Below, piece after piece: positions 6,126 to 14,513 of a DNA stretch of 40,609 nucleotides (positions are counted from its first letter, which is position 1; each line of letters begins with the position of its first letter). A program made the translations under genes and the position numbers. Under the pieces are notes generated by a model, which worked only from the letters and a program-made list of their open reading frames with translations, ran no database searches and was not told the DNA's origin. Source of the DNA: a virus. Location of the stretch: IMG/VR virus record IMGVR_UViG_3300042691_020057, positions 1 to 40,609 of that record, one strand, 5' to 3'.

Positions 6126-7402
6126 AGAAAAAAAAGTACTTAGACTCCGACGTATACGTAGAGGCGAAAGAACGCATTAAAACGCTCTACGAAAACTACG
6201 ACAGAGTTATAGTGGACTTTTCCGGGGGGAAAGATAGCACGGCCGTATTATACCTCTGTATAGAAGTAGCTACAGAGCTTAATAAGCTACCTGTAGAAGC
6301 AGTATACATAGACCACGAAATAGAGGGGCTGCATACGATAGAGCTAATAGAGGCCGTACGTAATATGCCGGAGGTAGATTTAAAGTGGTATTTTTTACCG
6401 TTTAGCCTACGTAATGCAGCCTCGTTTAATGCTCCTTATTGGTATCCGTGGCATCCGGACGAAAGAGAGCTGTGGTGCAGAGAAATACCGGACTATGGTA
6501 TTACTGAATTAGAGGGGCACGTTTTTAAATACGACAAAAACTACGCCCACCCGGACGGGGAAAAGTATAAAGCGTTAGGAGTGAAAGAGTGTATGTCGTT
6601 TCAAACTATGGTTAACCTACACGCGCATAACTACGAAAAGCAGGGTTTAACAGTAATAAGCCTTGCAGGCATACGCGCACAGGAAAGTATGGTTAGAAGG
6701 GCCATTATGTCACGCAAGCGGAATGAATGCTATATGTCCTCCCGTGAAGCGGTAGCGTACCCCATTTATGATTGGTTAGCAAAAGACGTTTGGAAGTATA
6801 TAAAGCAGACAGGCAGGCCGTATAATAAGGAGTACGACGAAATGAATAAGACGGAGCAGTACAACCAATTAGAGAAACAGCGCGTAGGCTCTGTATTTGC
6901 GGAAGAGTCTCTGAGAATACTTGACCAATGGCAGGTACGTTATACCGACTTTTGGCATAAAATCTTAGACAGGGCCGAAGGTATTAAAACAGCGTGGAGA
7001 TATTGTAACGACGGAATATATACCGGGACTAAAGTCGAGAAAGAAACGGATATTAAGTGGAGCGAATACATAACTAAGATATTAAGCTCTATGAGTCCTA
7101 AGACGCGTAAGATAGGCATTAAAGCTATGGAGCTTATTATAGTTTGGCACAAAAACAGGACCGACTACCCTATATCTGAAAGGGAAGCGGAAGCCTGTCC
7201 ATTAACGGGTATTAGTTGGGAGTTCTTAGCAAAGGTCGTAATACGTGGAGACACTAAGCAGCGACAGTTACAAAGAGTTACTATATTAGCAGCGAAAGCC
7301 CAACAGAGAGCCGGAATAAGTATGGAAGAGGCCGTTATGCTATACGGAAATGAAAAACTAAAAAAACGACTATATGAAAAAGCGAAGTCTCCCCGACGGT
7401 AG
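6110..7402 (+). CDS. IbrA-like PAPS reductase/PP-loop ATPase (430 aa)
   Basis: RVIVDFSGGKDSTAVLYLCI holds SGGKDS at residues 38-43. Further family features are AVYIDHEIEGLHTIELIEAV, a WYPWHPDERELWC segment, SLAGIRAQESMVRRAIMS and AVAYPIYDWLAKDVWKYI. The C-terminal ~150 residues resemble the extension of the IbrA/DUF3440 branch. IbrA/IbrB pairs were named for an influence on immunoglobulin-binding protein expression in E. coli prophages, but their chemistry is not settled. It overlaps the glutaminase by 16 nt and the IbrB-like gene by 29 nt. It probably adenylates a substrate; genuine PAPS reduction is unlikely without the C-terminal ECGLH-type cysteine motif, which I do not see. Confidence 0.85.
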   Translation: MGNDLKKKKYLDSDVYVEAKERIKTLYENYDRVIVDFSGGKDSTAVLYLCIEVATELNKLPVEAVYIDHEIEGLHTIELIEAVRNMPEVDLKWYFLPFSLRNAASFNAPYWYPWHPDERELWCREIPDYGITELEGHVFKYDKNYAHPDGEKYKALGVKECMSFQTMVNLHAHNYEKQGLTVISLAGIRAQESMVRRAIMSRKRNECYMSSREAVAYPIYDWLAKDVWKYIKQTGRPYNKEYDEMNKTEQYNQLEKQRVGSVFAEESLRILDQWQVRYTDFWHKILDRAEGIKTAWRYCNDGIYTGTKVEKETDIKWSEYITKILSSMSPKTRKIGIKAMELIIVWHKNRTDYPISEREAEACPLTGISWEFLAKVVIRGDTKQRQLQRVTILAAKAQQRAGISMEEAVMLYGNEKLKKRLYEKAKSPRR

Positions 7403-7895
7403 GGTAATGCCTCTCGAGCGCGTACAATGGATTGAAAGAGAGAAACTTAACCCTAACTCGTATAACCCTAACTCCGTAGCCCCTCCGGAGCTAACGCTAC
7501 TTAAAACCTCTATATTAGAGGACGGGTGGACGCAGCCTATAGTAATAAACCCGGATATGACTATAGTGGACGGCTTCCATAGGTGGACCGTTTCCGGACA
7601 TAAAGAGATATACGAACTAACGCAGGGGTACGTGCCTGTAGTGGTATTAGAGCCGAAAGATAACGAGCACCAAAAAATGAGCACTATACGGCATAATAGG
7701 GCGCGTGGCAGACACGGTGTATTACAAATGGGCCGCATAGTACAGTCTATGATTGACTCCGGCTTACCTGTGGAGGAAGTGATGAAACGGCTTTCTATGG
7801 AAAGGGAAGAGGTTATACGCTTAACTAATACGCAGGGTGTATTAGGCCACCCGGACGTAGACCTGCCTTACTCTAAGGCGTGGACTCCGGAATAA
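7374..7895 (+). CDS. IbrB-like ParB domain protein (173 aa)
   Basis: WIEREKLNPNSYNPNSVAPP, then SILEDGWTQPIVINPDMTIV and DGFHRWTVSG form the ParB N-terminal domain (residues 13-80) with the DGFHRW nucleotide box. The following NRARGRHGVLQMGRIVQSMI and VEEVMKRLSMEREEV form a small helical region. Gene order PP-loop then ParB, with a 29-nt overlap, is that of ibrA-ibrB. It ends the cassette that begins with another ParB-like protein. Proposed role: ATP/CTP-binding partner of the PP-loop ATPase. Confidence 0.85.
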   Translation: MKKRSLPDGRVMPLERVQWIEREKLNPNSYNPNSVAPPELTLLKTSILEDGWTQPIVINPDMTIVDGFHRWTVSGHKEIYELTQGYVPVVVLEPKDNEHQKMSTIRHNRARGRHGVLQMGRIVQSMIDSGLPVEEVMKRLSMEREEVIRLTNTQGVLGHPDVDLPYSKAWTPE

Positions 7896-7926
7896 TATCT
7901 GAGAACAGACAAAAAACAGACGCATT

Positions 7927-8244
7927 ATGGCTTTCCCACACGACGGTAAAAAATTTAAAAAAGGACAGTCCGGAAACCCCGGAGGCAGGCCTAAAGCACT
8001 TCCCGACATAAAGGACGTATTAATAGACGCTTTAGGGGAAGAGCAGAATGGTGTTAGTGCGCTTAAGGCTATAGTACTTAGCCTACGTAATAAGGCCCTT
8101 AAAGGGGACGTAAAGAGCTGTCTTTCGCTTATCGAAATGTACTACGGTAAGCCAAAGCAAACGGTAGAGCAGCGGTTCGACTCTAACGAGCCGTTAGTGA
8201 TTGTATTGAGCGACGAAGCTCCTAATGAAAATTCGGCCGAATGA
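7927..8244 (+). CDS. Probable terminase small subunit (DUF5681-like, 105 aa)
   Basis: The N-terminus KFKKGQSGNPGGRPKALPDI is the DUF5681 signature (KGQSGNPGGRP) found in small proteins just upstream of phage large terminases. Helices follow (IKDVLIDALG, ALKAIVLSLRNKALKGD, VKSCLSLIEMYYGKPKQ). It would recognise the packaging site and load the large subunit. A non-coding array of dyad repeats lies between it and terL, suggesting it binds there. Small terminases are poorly conserved, so this rests on motif and position. Confidence 0.7.
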   Translation: MAFPHDGKKFKKGQSGNPGGRPKALPDIKDVLIDALGEEQNGVSALKAIVLSLRNKALKGDVKSCLSLIEMYYGKPKQTVEQRFDSNEPLVIVLSDEAPNENSAE

Positions 8245-8252
8245 GTAATACA

Positions 8253-8546
8253 GCGAATTGTATTAGAAACGGAATAGAATTCGTGGCCGTAACCGTTGCA
8301 ACGAATTGTATTAATACGCTCCCTTCCGCTAATAGAATTTCTTATTACAACCGTTGGAACGAATTGTATTAGAGGGAAGGGGCTCTCTAATAGAATTTCT
8401 TATTACAACCGTTCTAACGAATTCTATTAATGACAGGCATATGTCTAATAGGAATTGTAGAGAAAAGCGTTCTAACGAATTCTATTAGCGTAAATACCCG
8501 GTCTAATAGAATTGCTTACTATAACCGTTGTAACGAATTGTATTAA
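8253..8546. repeat. 58-bp-period array of 44-bp dyad repeats between terS and terL
   Basis: This fills the 328-nt gene-free gap. Each unit opens CTAATAGAATT, has CGTTnnAACG at its centre-right, and ends CGAATTSTATTAR. Units lie at 8271-8314, 8329-8372, 8387-8430, 8445-8488 and 8503-8546, starting exactly 58 bp apart. A further right arm ends at 8266, 48 bp before the end of the first full unit. The 8329 and 8387 units share 27 identical leading bases. Unit 8329-8372 is also flanked by CCCTTCC and GGGAAGG, extending its dyad. Candidate roles: packaging (pac) site, or operator of the terL/tail operon. Confidence 0.9.
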
Positions 8547-8572
8547 TTTAGAAACAAATTACACGCAGGCGA

Positions 8573-9850
8573 ATGAGAGTAAACCTCACTAATAGACAGT
8601 CTTTAGCATATAAGGACGCTGTATACAATAATAAGCGCGTCGTAGTATTCGGTGGGGCTATTAGAGGGGGGAAAACGTGGTGGCTACTTATTACACTCAG
8701 TAGCCTCGCATTAATGTATGACAGGTCTCGGTGGGTTATTATAAGAAAGACTCTTCCCGACCTAAAGCGTACGACCTTCCCCTCATTTCAATCTATATTA
8801 CTTTCCGGGCTACAGGGAAAGGTTAAATCGTGGAATAAGGACACTAACGTTATAACGTTTAATAACGACAGCGAACTGCTTTTTATGACAGAGAACTACT
8901 CGGAAGATAAGGACCTAAACCGCTTTAGAGGGCTCGAGGTAAACGGAGCAGGGCTTGACGAAGTAAACGAATTACAGGAAGCGACGTTCTACAAGGTGCA
9001 GGAACGTATAGGTTCGTGGAATTCAGCAAAGGGAAACCCTCCTATAGTCTGTTTAGCTACCTGTAACCCGGCTAATAATTGGGTTAAGGAAATTATATAT
9101 AAGCGTTATAAGGAGGGGACTCTACCGGAGAAATGGAGTTATATACCCTCTAAAATAACAGACAACCCCTATATACCCAAAGAATACTTAGAGTCATTAA
9201 AAGAGCTCCCACCTATACAGTATGCGCGGTTCGTGGAGGGGGATTGGGAGGTAATGGATGACAGCGTTAACCCTTTCCTATATGAATTCGACGAACGTAA
9301 GCATATAGATGACAGCATAACTCTTAACCGGAATATTCCGGTATATTTCTCTGTAGACTTTAACGTTAACCCTCTATGCGGCCTCGTAATACAACAGGTC
9401 GGAAAGTCTATGTATGTAGTGGACGAAATACGAGCAGACAGAGGAAGCATAGACGCGTTATGCGACAGGATAGAGGCCTATAATATACCCACCGGGTTAA
9501 TACGAATTACCGGGGACGCTATGGGTGCAGGGCGGTCCGTTTTCCTCCGGGACAATTCGAGCGCGTATATGATTATTAAAAAGCGTCTACACCTTTCGGA
9601 CGGACAGTTTATTATACCACAGAACCCGACTCATAAAAATAGCCGTATTGACTGTAACGCTGTATTAAAGCGGCTCGAGGTTAAGATAAACAGCGTAAGC
9701 TGTAAGGGCTTCCTTTATGACTGCAAACGGGTAGAGTGCGACTCCGAAGGTGGCATAATAAAACAAAACAGAAATAAACTACAGGAACGTGCAGACTATT
9801 TAGATTGTTTTCGTTATTTTGTAAACGCAAAAATGAAACCGCTTTTATGA
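8573..9850 (+). CDS. terL: Terminase large subunit (425 aa)
   Basis: ATP-driven DNA packaging motor. Walker A is GGAIRGGKT (residues 27-35), Walker B with catalytic acid is GAGLDE (125-130), and the coupling motif is LATCNPAN (161-168). The C-terminal RNase H-like nuclease begins with VYFSVDFNVNP (D262), has a second acid in RITGDAMG (D315) and ends with ERADYLDCFRYFVN. Length is normal for the family. Its ATG is 26 nt after the repeat array, and I see no consensus promoter in between. It overlaps the next gene by 4 nt. Confidence 0.95.
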   Translation: MRVNLTNRQSLAYKDAVYNNKRVVVFGGAIRGGKTWWLLITLSSLALMYDRSRWVIIRKTLPDLKRTTFPSFQSILLSGLQGKVKSWNKDTNVITFNNDSELLFMTENYSEDKDLNRFRGLEVNGAGLDEVNELQEATFYKVQERIGSWNSAKGNPPIVCLATCNPANNWVKEIIYKRYKEGTLPEKWSYIPSKITDNPYIPKEYLESLKELPPIQYARFVEGDWEVMDDSVNPFLYEFDERKHIDDSITLNRNIPVYFSVDFNVNPLCGLVIQQVGKSMYVVDEIRADRGSIDALCDRIEAYNIPTGLIRITGDAMGAGRSVFLRDNSSAYMIIKKRLHLSDGQFIIPQNPTHKNSRIDCNAVLKRLEVKINSVSCKGFLYDCKRVECDSEGGIIKQNRNKLQERADYLDCFRYFVNAKMKPLL

Positions 9851-10200
9851 GTGTATGTAATAAATGCTTAGACGCTCCACTCGTAGACTTTTGCTCCGGC
9901 AGTCTCGTTATAGGTGGAGTTCCATTGGAGGCCACTTTCACGGTATATATTCAGCATAATGCTACGGGTTTATTACAGGCTATTACGGTACAGTCTAACG
10001 CCTCCGGATATACCACTATACCCTTAGGGCCTAACGACATAATATTAGACGCGTTACAGGGGTATACTCTATGGCTAACGTACGGGGAAGCAAACTCTAC
10101 TCAGCTATCTATAACGGTAGGGGAAGAGTTCTATTACTGCATAAACATACAAACTGTAAAGAGCGTTAACCCCCCGGAAATAACTTGGATAAACCCTTAG
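9847..10200 (+). CDS. Hypothetical virion-region protein (117 aa)
   Basis: Starts at the ATGA overlap with terL. The opening CNKCLDAPLVDFC is followed by a mostly beta sequence (ATFTVYIQHNATG, TLWLTYGEANSTQLSIT) like a small immunoglobulin-type or beta-sandwich domain. A minor structural or decoration role is possible. No family recognised. Confidence 0.6.
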   Translation: MSVCNKCLDAPLVDFCSGSLVIGGVPLEATFTVYIQHNATGLLQAITVQSNASGYTTIPLGPNDIILDALQGYTLWLTYGEANSTQLSITVGEEFYYCINIQTVKSVNPPEITWINP

Positions 10201-10205
10201 TATAT

Positions 10206-10430
10206 ATGAAACGACTTAACCCCTTTCCTAAACTATTTAGCATAGTTAAAGGTTGGTACTTACTTATTACAGATAATAGGGCCTCACGCGTTATGTACGA
10301 CAGCCGTATGCCTGTATGTAATACCTGCCAAAACCGGAATAAAGCTCTTAACACCTGCAACCTGTGCGGCTGTTTTCTGCCTGCTAAAACGCGTGTAATA
10401 GAGGAAGAGTGCCCTGCTAAATTTTGGTAA
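10206..10430 (+). CDS. Small zinc-ribbon-like protein (74 aa)
   Basis: MPVCNTCQNRNKALNTCNLC and GCFLPAKTR plus CPAKFW give a CxxC...CxxCGC...C pattern ending CPxxxW, typical of small metal-binding proteins in Bacteroidota phages and prophages. I take ATG 10206 (MKRLNPFPK) since it clears the previous stop; an upstream ATG at 10185 is possible. Role unknown; its site near the tail chaperone position suggests an assembly factor. Confidence 0.65.
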   Translation: MKRLNPFPKLFSIVKGWYLLITDNRASRVMYDSRMPVCNTCQNRNKALNTCNLCGCFLPAKTRVIEEECPAKFW

Positions 10431-10681
10431 TGAATATTACTTTAACAGCTATAGAGTACGAAAGCCCGGAGGGTGTAACGTGCCCGGAGTTAAGAAACCA
10501 ACTTAGGAAAAGGGTAGGCTATTTACCCGTATGCGTTATGGTTAATGCCATAGACTATATGACTACCAACCGGGAAGGCACGGAGGTTAATATGCGGTCC
10601 GGGGACAGTTTTATAGTTATAGAGTCTATAGAGGAAATAAACGAGAAACTATATGCTTCGACACTTTACCCGTTTAATTAA
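10430..10681 (+). CDS. Hypothetical protein (83 aa)
   Basis: Coupled by a TAATG stop-start overlap. Begins MNITLTAIEYESPEGV; mixed alpha/beta (VGYLPVCVMVNAIDYMT), with no membrane segment. The following gene starts 29 nt before its end. No family recognised; its position suggests a small tail-assembly component. Confidence 0.55.
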   Translation: MNITLTAIEYESPEGVTCPELRNQLRKRVGYLPVCVMVNAIDYMTTNREGTEVNMRSGDSFIVIESIEEINEKLYASTLYPFN

Positions 10682-11279
10682 GAAACATAGGTGGGTTAAA
10701 AAAAACCTCCCTAAACACAGCTTAATACATATATTCACAAAAGACGGTATTCGTTATTACAAATATCCTAAAGAGTCCAACCTCCCATTAGAGCGGTTCG
10801 CTATGGTAATGGCCCTCTTAGAGCGGTTGGGTAGCGGCCTATCCGGTAAAGAAATGGAGTCGATATTAACCGAAATGGAAAAGGATATAGCATTAGGCCT
10901 CTCGAACCCCAAAAACGCGGCCCGTGTAGCTATGTACGTGCATATTATAAGAGAGCGACAGGATACCGTTATACATAAGGATATACTGCTAAACCTTGCT
11001 GCAACTTTTATTATAAGGGAGGGGGAAGAGCCTACAGTTATTAACCCGGACATACACCGTGAAAAGCTTACTACTTTCGAGGCAATGTGCGACGGAGGGG
11101 CACACGATTTTTTTATGAGTGCGGATATAGAGCCGCTAAGACCGTTAATGAGTATGTCTCCAAGCGATATGCAGACATTATGGGAGCACAATATATTACT
11201 CCAACGGCAGCTACACGACTCGTTAACCCTGTTGAATATTCACCGGGCTACAGGGCGAAAAGAGCAAAAGACACAATAA
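10653..11279 (+). CDS. Hypothetical protein in tail-chaperone position (208 aa)
   Basis: Helix-rich protein (FAMVMALLERLGSGLSGKEM, LTEMEKDIALGLSNPKNAAR) lying two genes before the tape measure, where many siphophages encode the first tail assembly chaperone. Its stop overlaps the start of the next small gene (TAATG at 11277-11281), which is in the -1 frame. No sequence match to a chaperone family is claimed. Confidence 0.6.
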   Translation: MLRHFTRLIKKHRWVKKNLPKHSLIHIFTKDGIRYYKYPKESNLPLERFAMVMALLERLGSGLSGKEMESILTEMEKDIALGLSNPKNAARVAMYVHIIRERQDTVIHKDILLNLAATFIIREGEEPTVINPDIHREKLTTFEAMCDGGAHDFFMSADIEPLRPLMSMSPSDMQTLWEHNILLQRQLHDSLTLLNIHRATGRKEQKTQ

Positions 11280-11455
11280 TGGAGCAGGCGTTAGCCATAT
11301 GCGAAGGAAGCGTAGTGGACTACAAAGAATTAATAAACGGGGATATAGAGCTATTTATTATTAAATTAGCGTCGTACTTAAAAGCTAATAATAGTGGCAG
11401 CGAACGTCCTAATAACCTTCGAAGCGGAAACCTCCAACCTCGAGCAGGGAATTAA
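11279..11455 (+). CDS. Small protein before the tape measure (58 aa)
   Basis: Starts MEQALAICEGS at the TAATG overlap and extends 62 nt into the tape-measure gene. Helical (VVDYKELINGDIELFIIKLA), it is a candidate second tail chaperone, made either from its own start or by -1 frameshifting from the preceding gene. I see no convincing slippery heptamer near the overlap, so independent initiation is favoured. Confidence 0.5.
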   Translation: MEQALAICEGSVVDYKELINGDIELFIIKLASYLKANNSGSERPNNLRSGNLQPRAGN

Positions 11456-14400
11456 CAATATAAAGGCCTCTACCGACTCAGCGGTTAAAATAGCGAAAGA
11501 CGGAGCAGGCAAAATAAAAGAGGGCTTTAATGAAGCCGGAAAGGCCTTAGGGGCTGCATTCGGTTCGCAGCAGGTTAACGCTGCATTAAAAAACCTCACT
11601 ACAGAGTCCGATAAACTAACGGCCTCGTTAGATAAACTGCAAAAGGAAGAGGTACAGCTAATAGCCACGGGCCAACTTGCCTCCAAGTCATACAAGGAGA
11701 ACCAAGTCGAACAGGCACGGTTAAAAAGCAGGCTATTAGAAACGCAGAAAGCACAGAAAAAACTTAACGACGAATTCGGAACGGGCACGGGTAAAGCGGC
11801 CTCCTTAAAGCAACAGCTTAAAGCGGCTACAGTAGAGCTACAGAAATTAGAGGACGCAGGCTTAGAGGGGACGGAAGCTTTTAACCAACTATTACTAAAG
11901 ACAGCGAACCTAAGAGACCGGGTAGGAGACCTAAACGAGCGTGTAACGGTATTAGCTTCGGACACTTTTAAATTCGATGCAGCGGTTGACGCTGTGCAGC
12001 AATTAGCCGGGGCTTTTGCAGTAGTACAGGGGGCGGCTGCATTATTCGGAACTGAGAACGAAGAGCTGCAAAAAACAATAGCTAAAACACAGGGGGCTAT
12101 AGCTTTATTACAGGGAGTGCAGCAATTAGCGACCTTTGTAAGGGGGCAGTCCGCTGCAAAAATAGCCATAGAGAACTTCCTTTTAAAGGTTAATGAAGCC
12201 TCCGTTAGACAGTCCGCTACAACCTACACTATATTCGGGCGTACTATCCAATTCACCTCTGTACAGCTAAATATATTTAAGGCCGCGTTAGCCACTACCG
12301 GAATAGGCCTCCTAATATTAGGAGTGTCCTTATTAATCGAACGTATGCAGGGGGCTGTAAGCGCGACAGAGCGTTACAACCAAACTTTAAAAAATTCTAA
12401 AGAGGCTATAGCTACCGTAGGGGAAAGCATTAAAACTCTACGGGAAATACAGAAAGATGCGGACACGGACTTTAGAGTAGCCTCCGGGGAAATTAGTCAA
12501 GCGCAAGCGGACAGGGAAGCGGCAGTTAAGAAGGTTGCAGACGAAACAAAGAAAGGAAACCTCGAGGCCACTAAAGGCATATTAGCTACGCAAAAATCAT
12601 ACGAACAACTTACGGCCACAATAGAAAATAATAGAGCAGCGGCAGAGGCCGCGAGCAGGTCTACGAGGGAGTCCGCTCCACTTACCGCGGCAAGGCTAAC
12701 CAAAGAAAACGAAGAGCTAAAAAAGCAGGCCGCTAATGTTAAAAAGGAATTAGAAAAGCAGACTAAGCAACGGGCCGACTTATTAAGTGCAGGCCGTGAC
12801 GCGGAAGCTTCTATAAATAAAAAGTTCGACAAAATAGAAGCGGATAACGCCAAAGCTAAAGCTAAAGAAATAAACGATAACGCAAAGAAATTAGCGGAAG
12901 AGCGGATACGCATACAGCTAAACGTACTTAAAACGGCCCAAATAAACGACGGCATTAACTTAGAGAACCAAATAAAAATAGCTGAAAAAGAGGCCGAACT
13001 AAATAAAAAAAGCGCACAAAACGCCACCGAAAACAGGGCTTTAGCAAACTCACAAATAGCCTTAATAGAGGCAGAGCTGCAACAGAAAATAGAAGAGCTG
13101 CGAAAAGGGGAAGTAGTAAAGCAGGCGAATATTGAATTACAGAGGGTTAAAAATGCCGAAACCGCTAATAACGCAATACTCGAGAATAGTCTATCTGTGC
13201 TCCAAAAAGAGGAAGAGATAGCTAATGCAAAAGCCGCGTTAATAAAAGACACGGCAGAAAGAGAGGTAGAGTTAGAGCGTATACGTTTGGAGTTCGCACA
13301 GAAAAGAAAAGATATATCTAATAAAGCAGAAGCGGAGGGCCTTCGTCTAATAGAGAAACGTATAGAATTGGAGCAGGTTGTAAACGGAGCTACCCTTAAA
13401 AATGATACGGAGCTATTACAGGCCCGGGCCGACCTCCGGAAGTTAGATATACAGAACAGTACATTAAGCGAAAAGGAGAAAGCCGCACAGATACTCCTAA
13501 TAAACGCACAGCTTCAGAAAGATATTACACAGCTTACGATAGACGAACAAATAAAGCGAAACAATATCGAACTGCAAAAAATAGCTACCTTAAAAGCACA
13601 GGGTAAGGACACGGTAAAGGACCGAATAAGTGAGGCCACCTTAGTTAGTGAAAACGAGAAAAAGGAACTACTTAAGAGGTTAGGAGATACGGAAGAGTAC
13701 AGAGCCAACGTAGAGCGCATTAACGCAGAACTCGAGGCTAATATTAAAGAGATACGAGTAGAGAATATTAAAAATACTATAGACCAAATAGTAGACTATT
13801 CGCAACAGGTAGTAAGTACTCTTAACGCACTAAACGACGTACAGAAGCAATTAACGGAAAACTATATATTAAAGCTACAGGAACAAAATGCAGCTGAAAT
13901 AGAGGGTATTAATAACTCCGGCAAAACATATGTCGAAAAGCAGCGGTTAATTGACGCGGCAAACTTTCGGACAGCCCGACTCGTAGCACAGGAAAAAACC
14001 CGGCAGGCGAAAGCGGATAAAGCTTTGGCTCTATTCCAAGCTATAGTTAATACGGCTTCCGGTATAGCTAAAGCAATTCCTAACCCGGCATTAATAGCCA
14101 TAGCAGGCATAACAGGAGCTGCACAAATAGCCGCTATAGCGGCCCAACCTATACCGAAATTTAAGAAAGGGGGTTGGGTAAAGGGAGCTTCCCACGAAGG
14201 GGGTGGAGTCGCAGCCGAATTAGAGGGAGGGGAATACGTAATAAAAAAGAGCGCAGCCTCCAAATATGCTAAAGAAATAGAAGCTATTAACACCTCCGGC
14301 TTAAGCTATAAAAATCTTATAACTGAAAAGTATATTAAGCCGTCTATAGTTAGCTATGCATTAAACGCGAAAAGAGAGCGTGACATAAAAGTTAATGCTA

Positions 14401-14513
14401 CTCTGAATAGTCGAGGTATGGAGAAGCAAATTAAGGGCCTTAGAAGCGACCTAAATAACTTTGTGCAGCGGAAGGTAACCGTAATAAAAGACAGTCGAAA
14501 CCAATGGCAGTAA
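11394..14513 (+). CDS. Tail tape measure protein (1039 aa)
   Basis: Starts with GTG at 11394 (MAANVLITFEAETSNL). Long alpha-helical coiled coil rich in Ala, Lys, Glu and Gln across residues 60-850, with two hydrophobic stretches: near residues 285-315 (ALATTGIGLLILGVSLLIE) and near 880-925 (NPALIAIAGITGAAQIAAIA). The C-terminal GGWVKGASHEGGGVAAELEG then GEYVIKKSAA is a typical tape-measure tail motif. The protein sets tail length; at about 1.5 angstrom per residue this predicts roughly 150 nm (inference). It overlaps the next gene by 10 nt. Confidence 0.92.
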   Translation: MAANVLITFEAETSNLEQGINNIKASTDSAVKIAKDGAGKIKEGFNEAGKALGAAFGSQQVNAALKNLTTESDKLTASLDKLQKEEVQLIATGQLASKSYKENQVEQARLKSRLLETQKAQKKLNDEFGTGTGKAASLKQQLKAATVELQKLEDAGLEGTEAFNQLLLKTANLRDRVGDLNERVTVLASDTFKFDAAVDAVQQLAGAFAVVQGAAALFGTENEELQKTIAKTQGAIALLQGVQQLATFVRGQSAAKIAIENFLLKVNEASVRQSATTYTIFGRTIQFTSVQLNIFKAALATTGIGLLILGVSLLIERMQGAVSATERYNQTLKNSKEAIATVGESIKTLREIQKDADTDFRVASGEISQAQADREAAVKKVADETKKGNLEATKGILATQKSYEQLTATIENNRAAAEAASRSTRESAPLTAARLTKENEELKKQAANVKKELEKQTKQRADLLSAGRDAEASINKKFDKIEADNAKAKAKEINDNAKKLAEERIRIQLNVLKTAQINDGINLENQIKIAEKEAELNKKSAQNATENRALANSQIALIEAELQQKIEELRKGEVVKQANIELQRVKNAETANNAILENSLSVLQKEEEIANAKAALIKDTAEREVELERIRLEFAQKRKDISNKAEAEGLRLIEKRIELEQVVNGATLKNDTELLQARADLRKLDIQNSTLSEKEKAAQILLINAQLQKDITQLTIDEQIKRNNIELQKIATLKAQGKDTVKDRISEATLVSENEKKELLKRLGDTEEYRANVERINAELEANIKEIRVENIKNTIDQIVDYSQQVVSTLNALNDVQKQLTENYILKLQEQNAAEIEGINNSGKTYVEKQRLIDAANFRTARLVAQEKTRQAKADKALALFQAIVNTASGIAKAIPNPALIAIAGITGAAQIAAIAAQPIPKFKKGGWVKGASHEGGGVAAELEGGEYVIKKSAASKYAKEIEAINTSGLSYKNLITEKYIKPSIVSYALNAKRERDIKVNATLNSRGMEKQIKGLRSDLNNFVQRKVTVIKDSRNQWQ

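Noticed and set aside
3403-7895. A DND-type phosphorothioation system
   Set aside because: PP-loop proteins resemble DndC, but no DndA, DndB, DndD or DndE counterpart is present, and the glutaminase and cupin genes do not belong to that pathway.
8253-8546. CRISPR array
   Set aside because: The repeats are regular (58 bp), but each unit is an imperfect 44-bp dyad with variable interior and 14-bp gaps, not a constant repeat with unique 25-40 bp spacers; no cas gene is present.
11378-12169. Long minus-strand reading frame (263 aa) opposite the tape measure
   Set aside because: Cys/Ser/Ala-rich low-complexity translation that mirrors the Ala/Lys/Glu codons of the tape measure; no promoter or start context. 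The same holds for minus frames at 12497-13252, 13862-14293 and 21915-22487.
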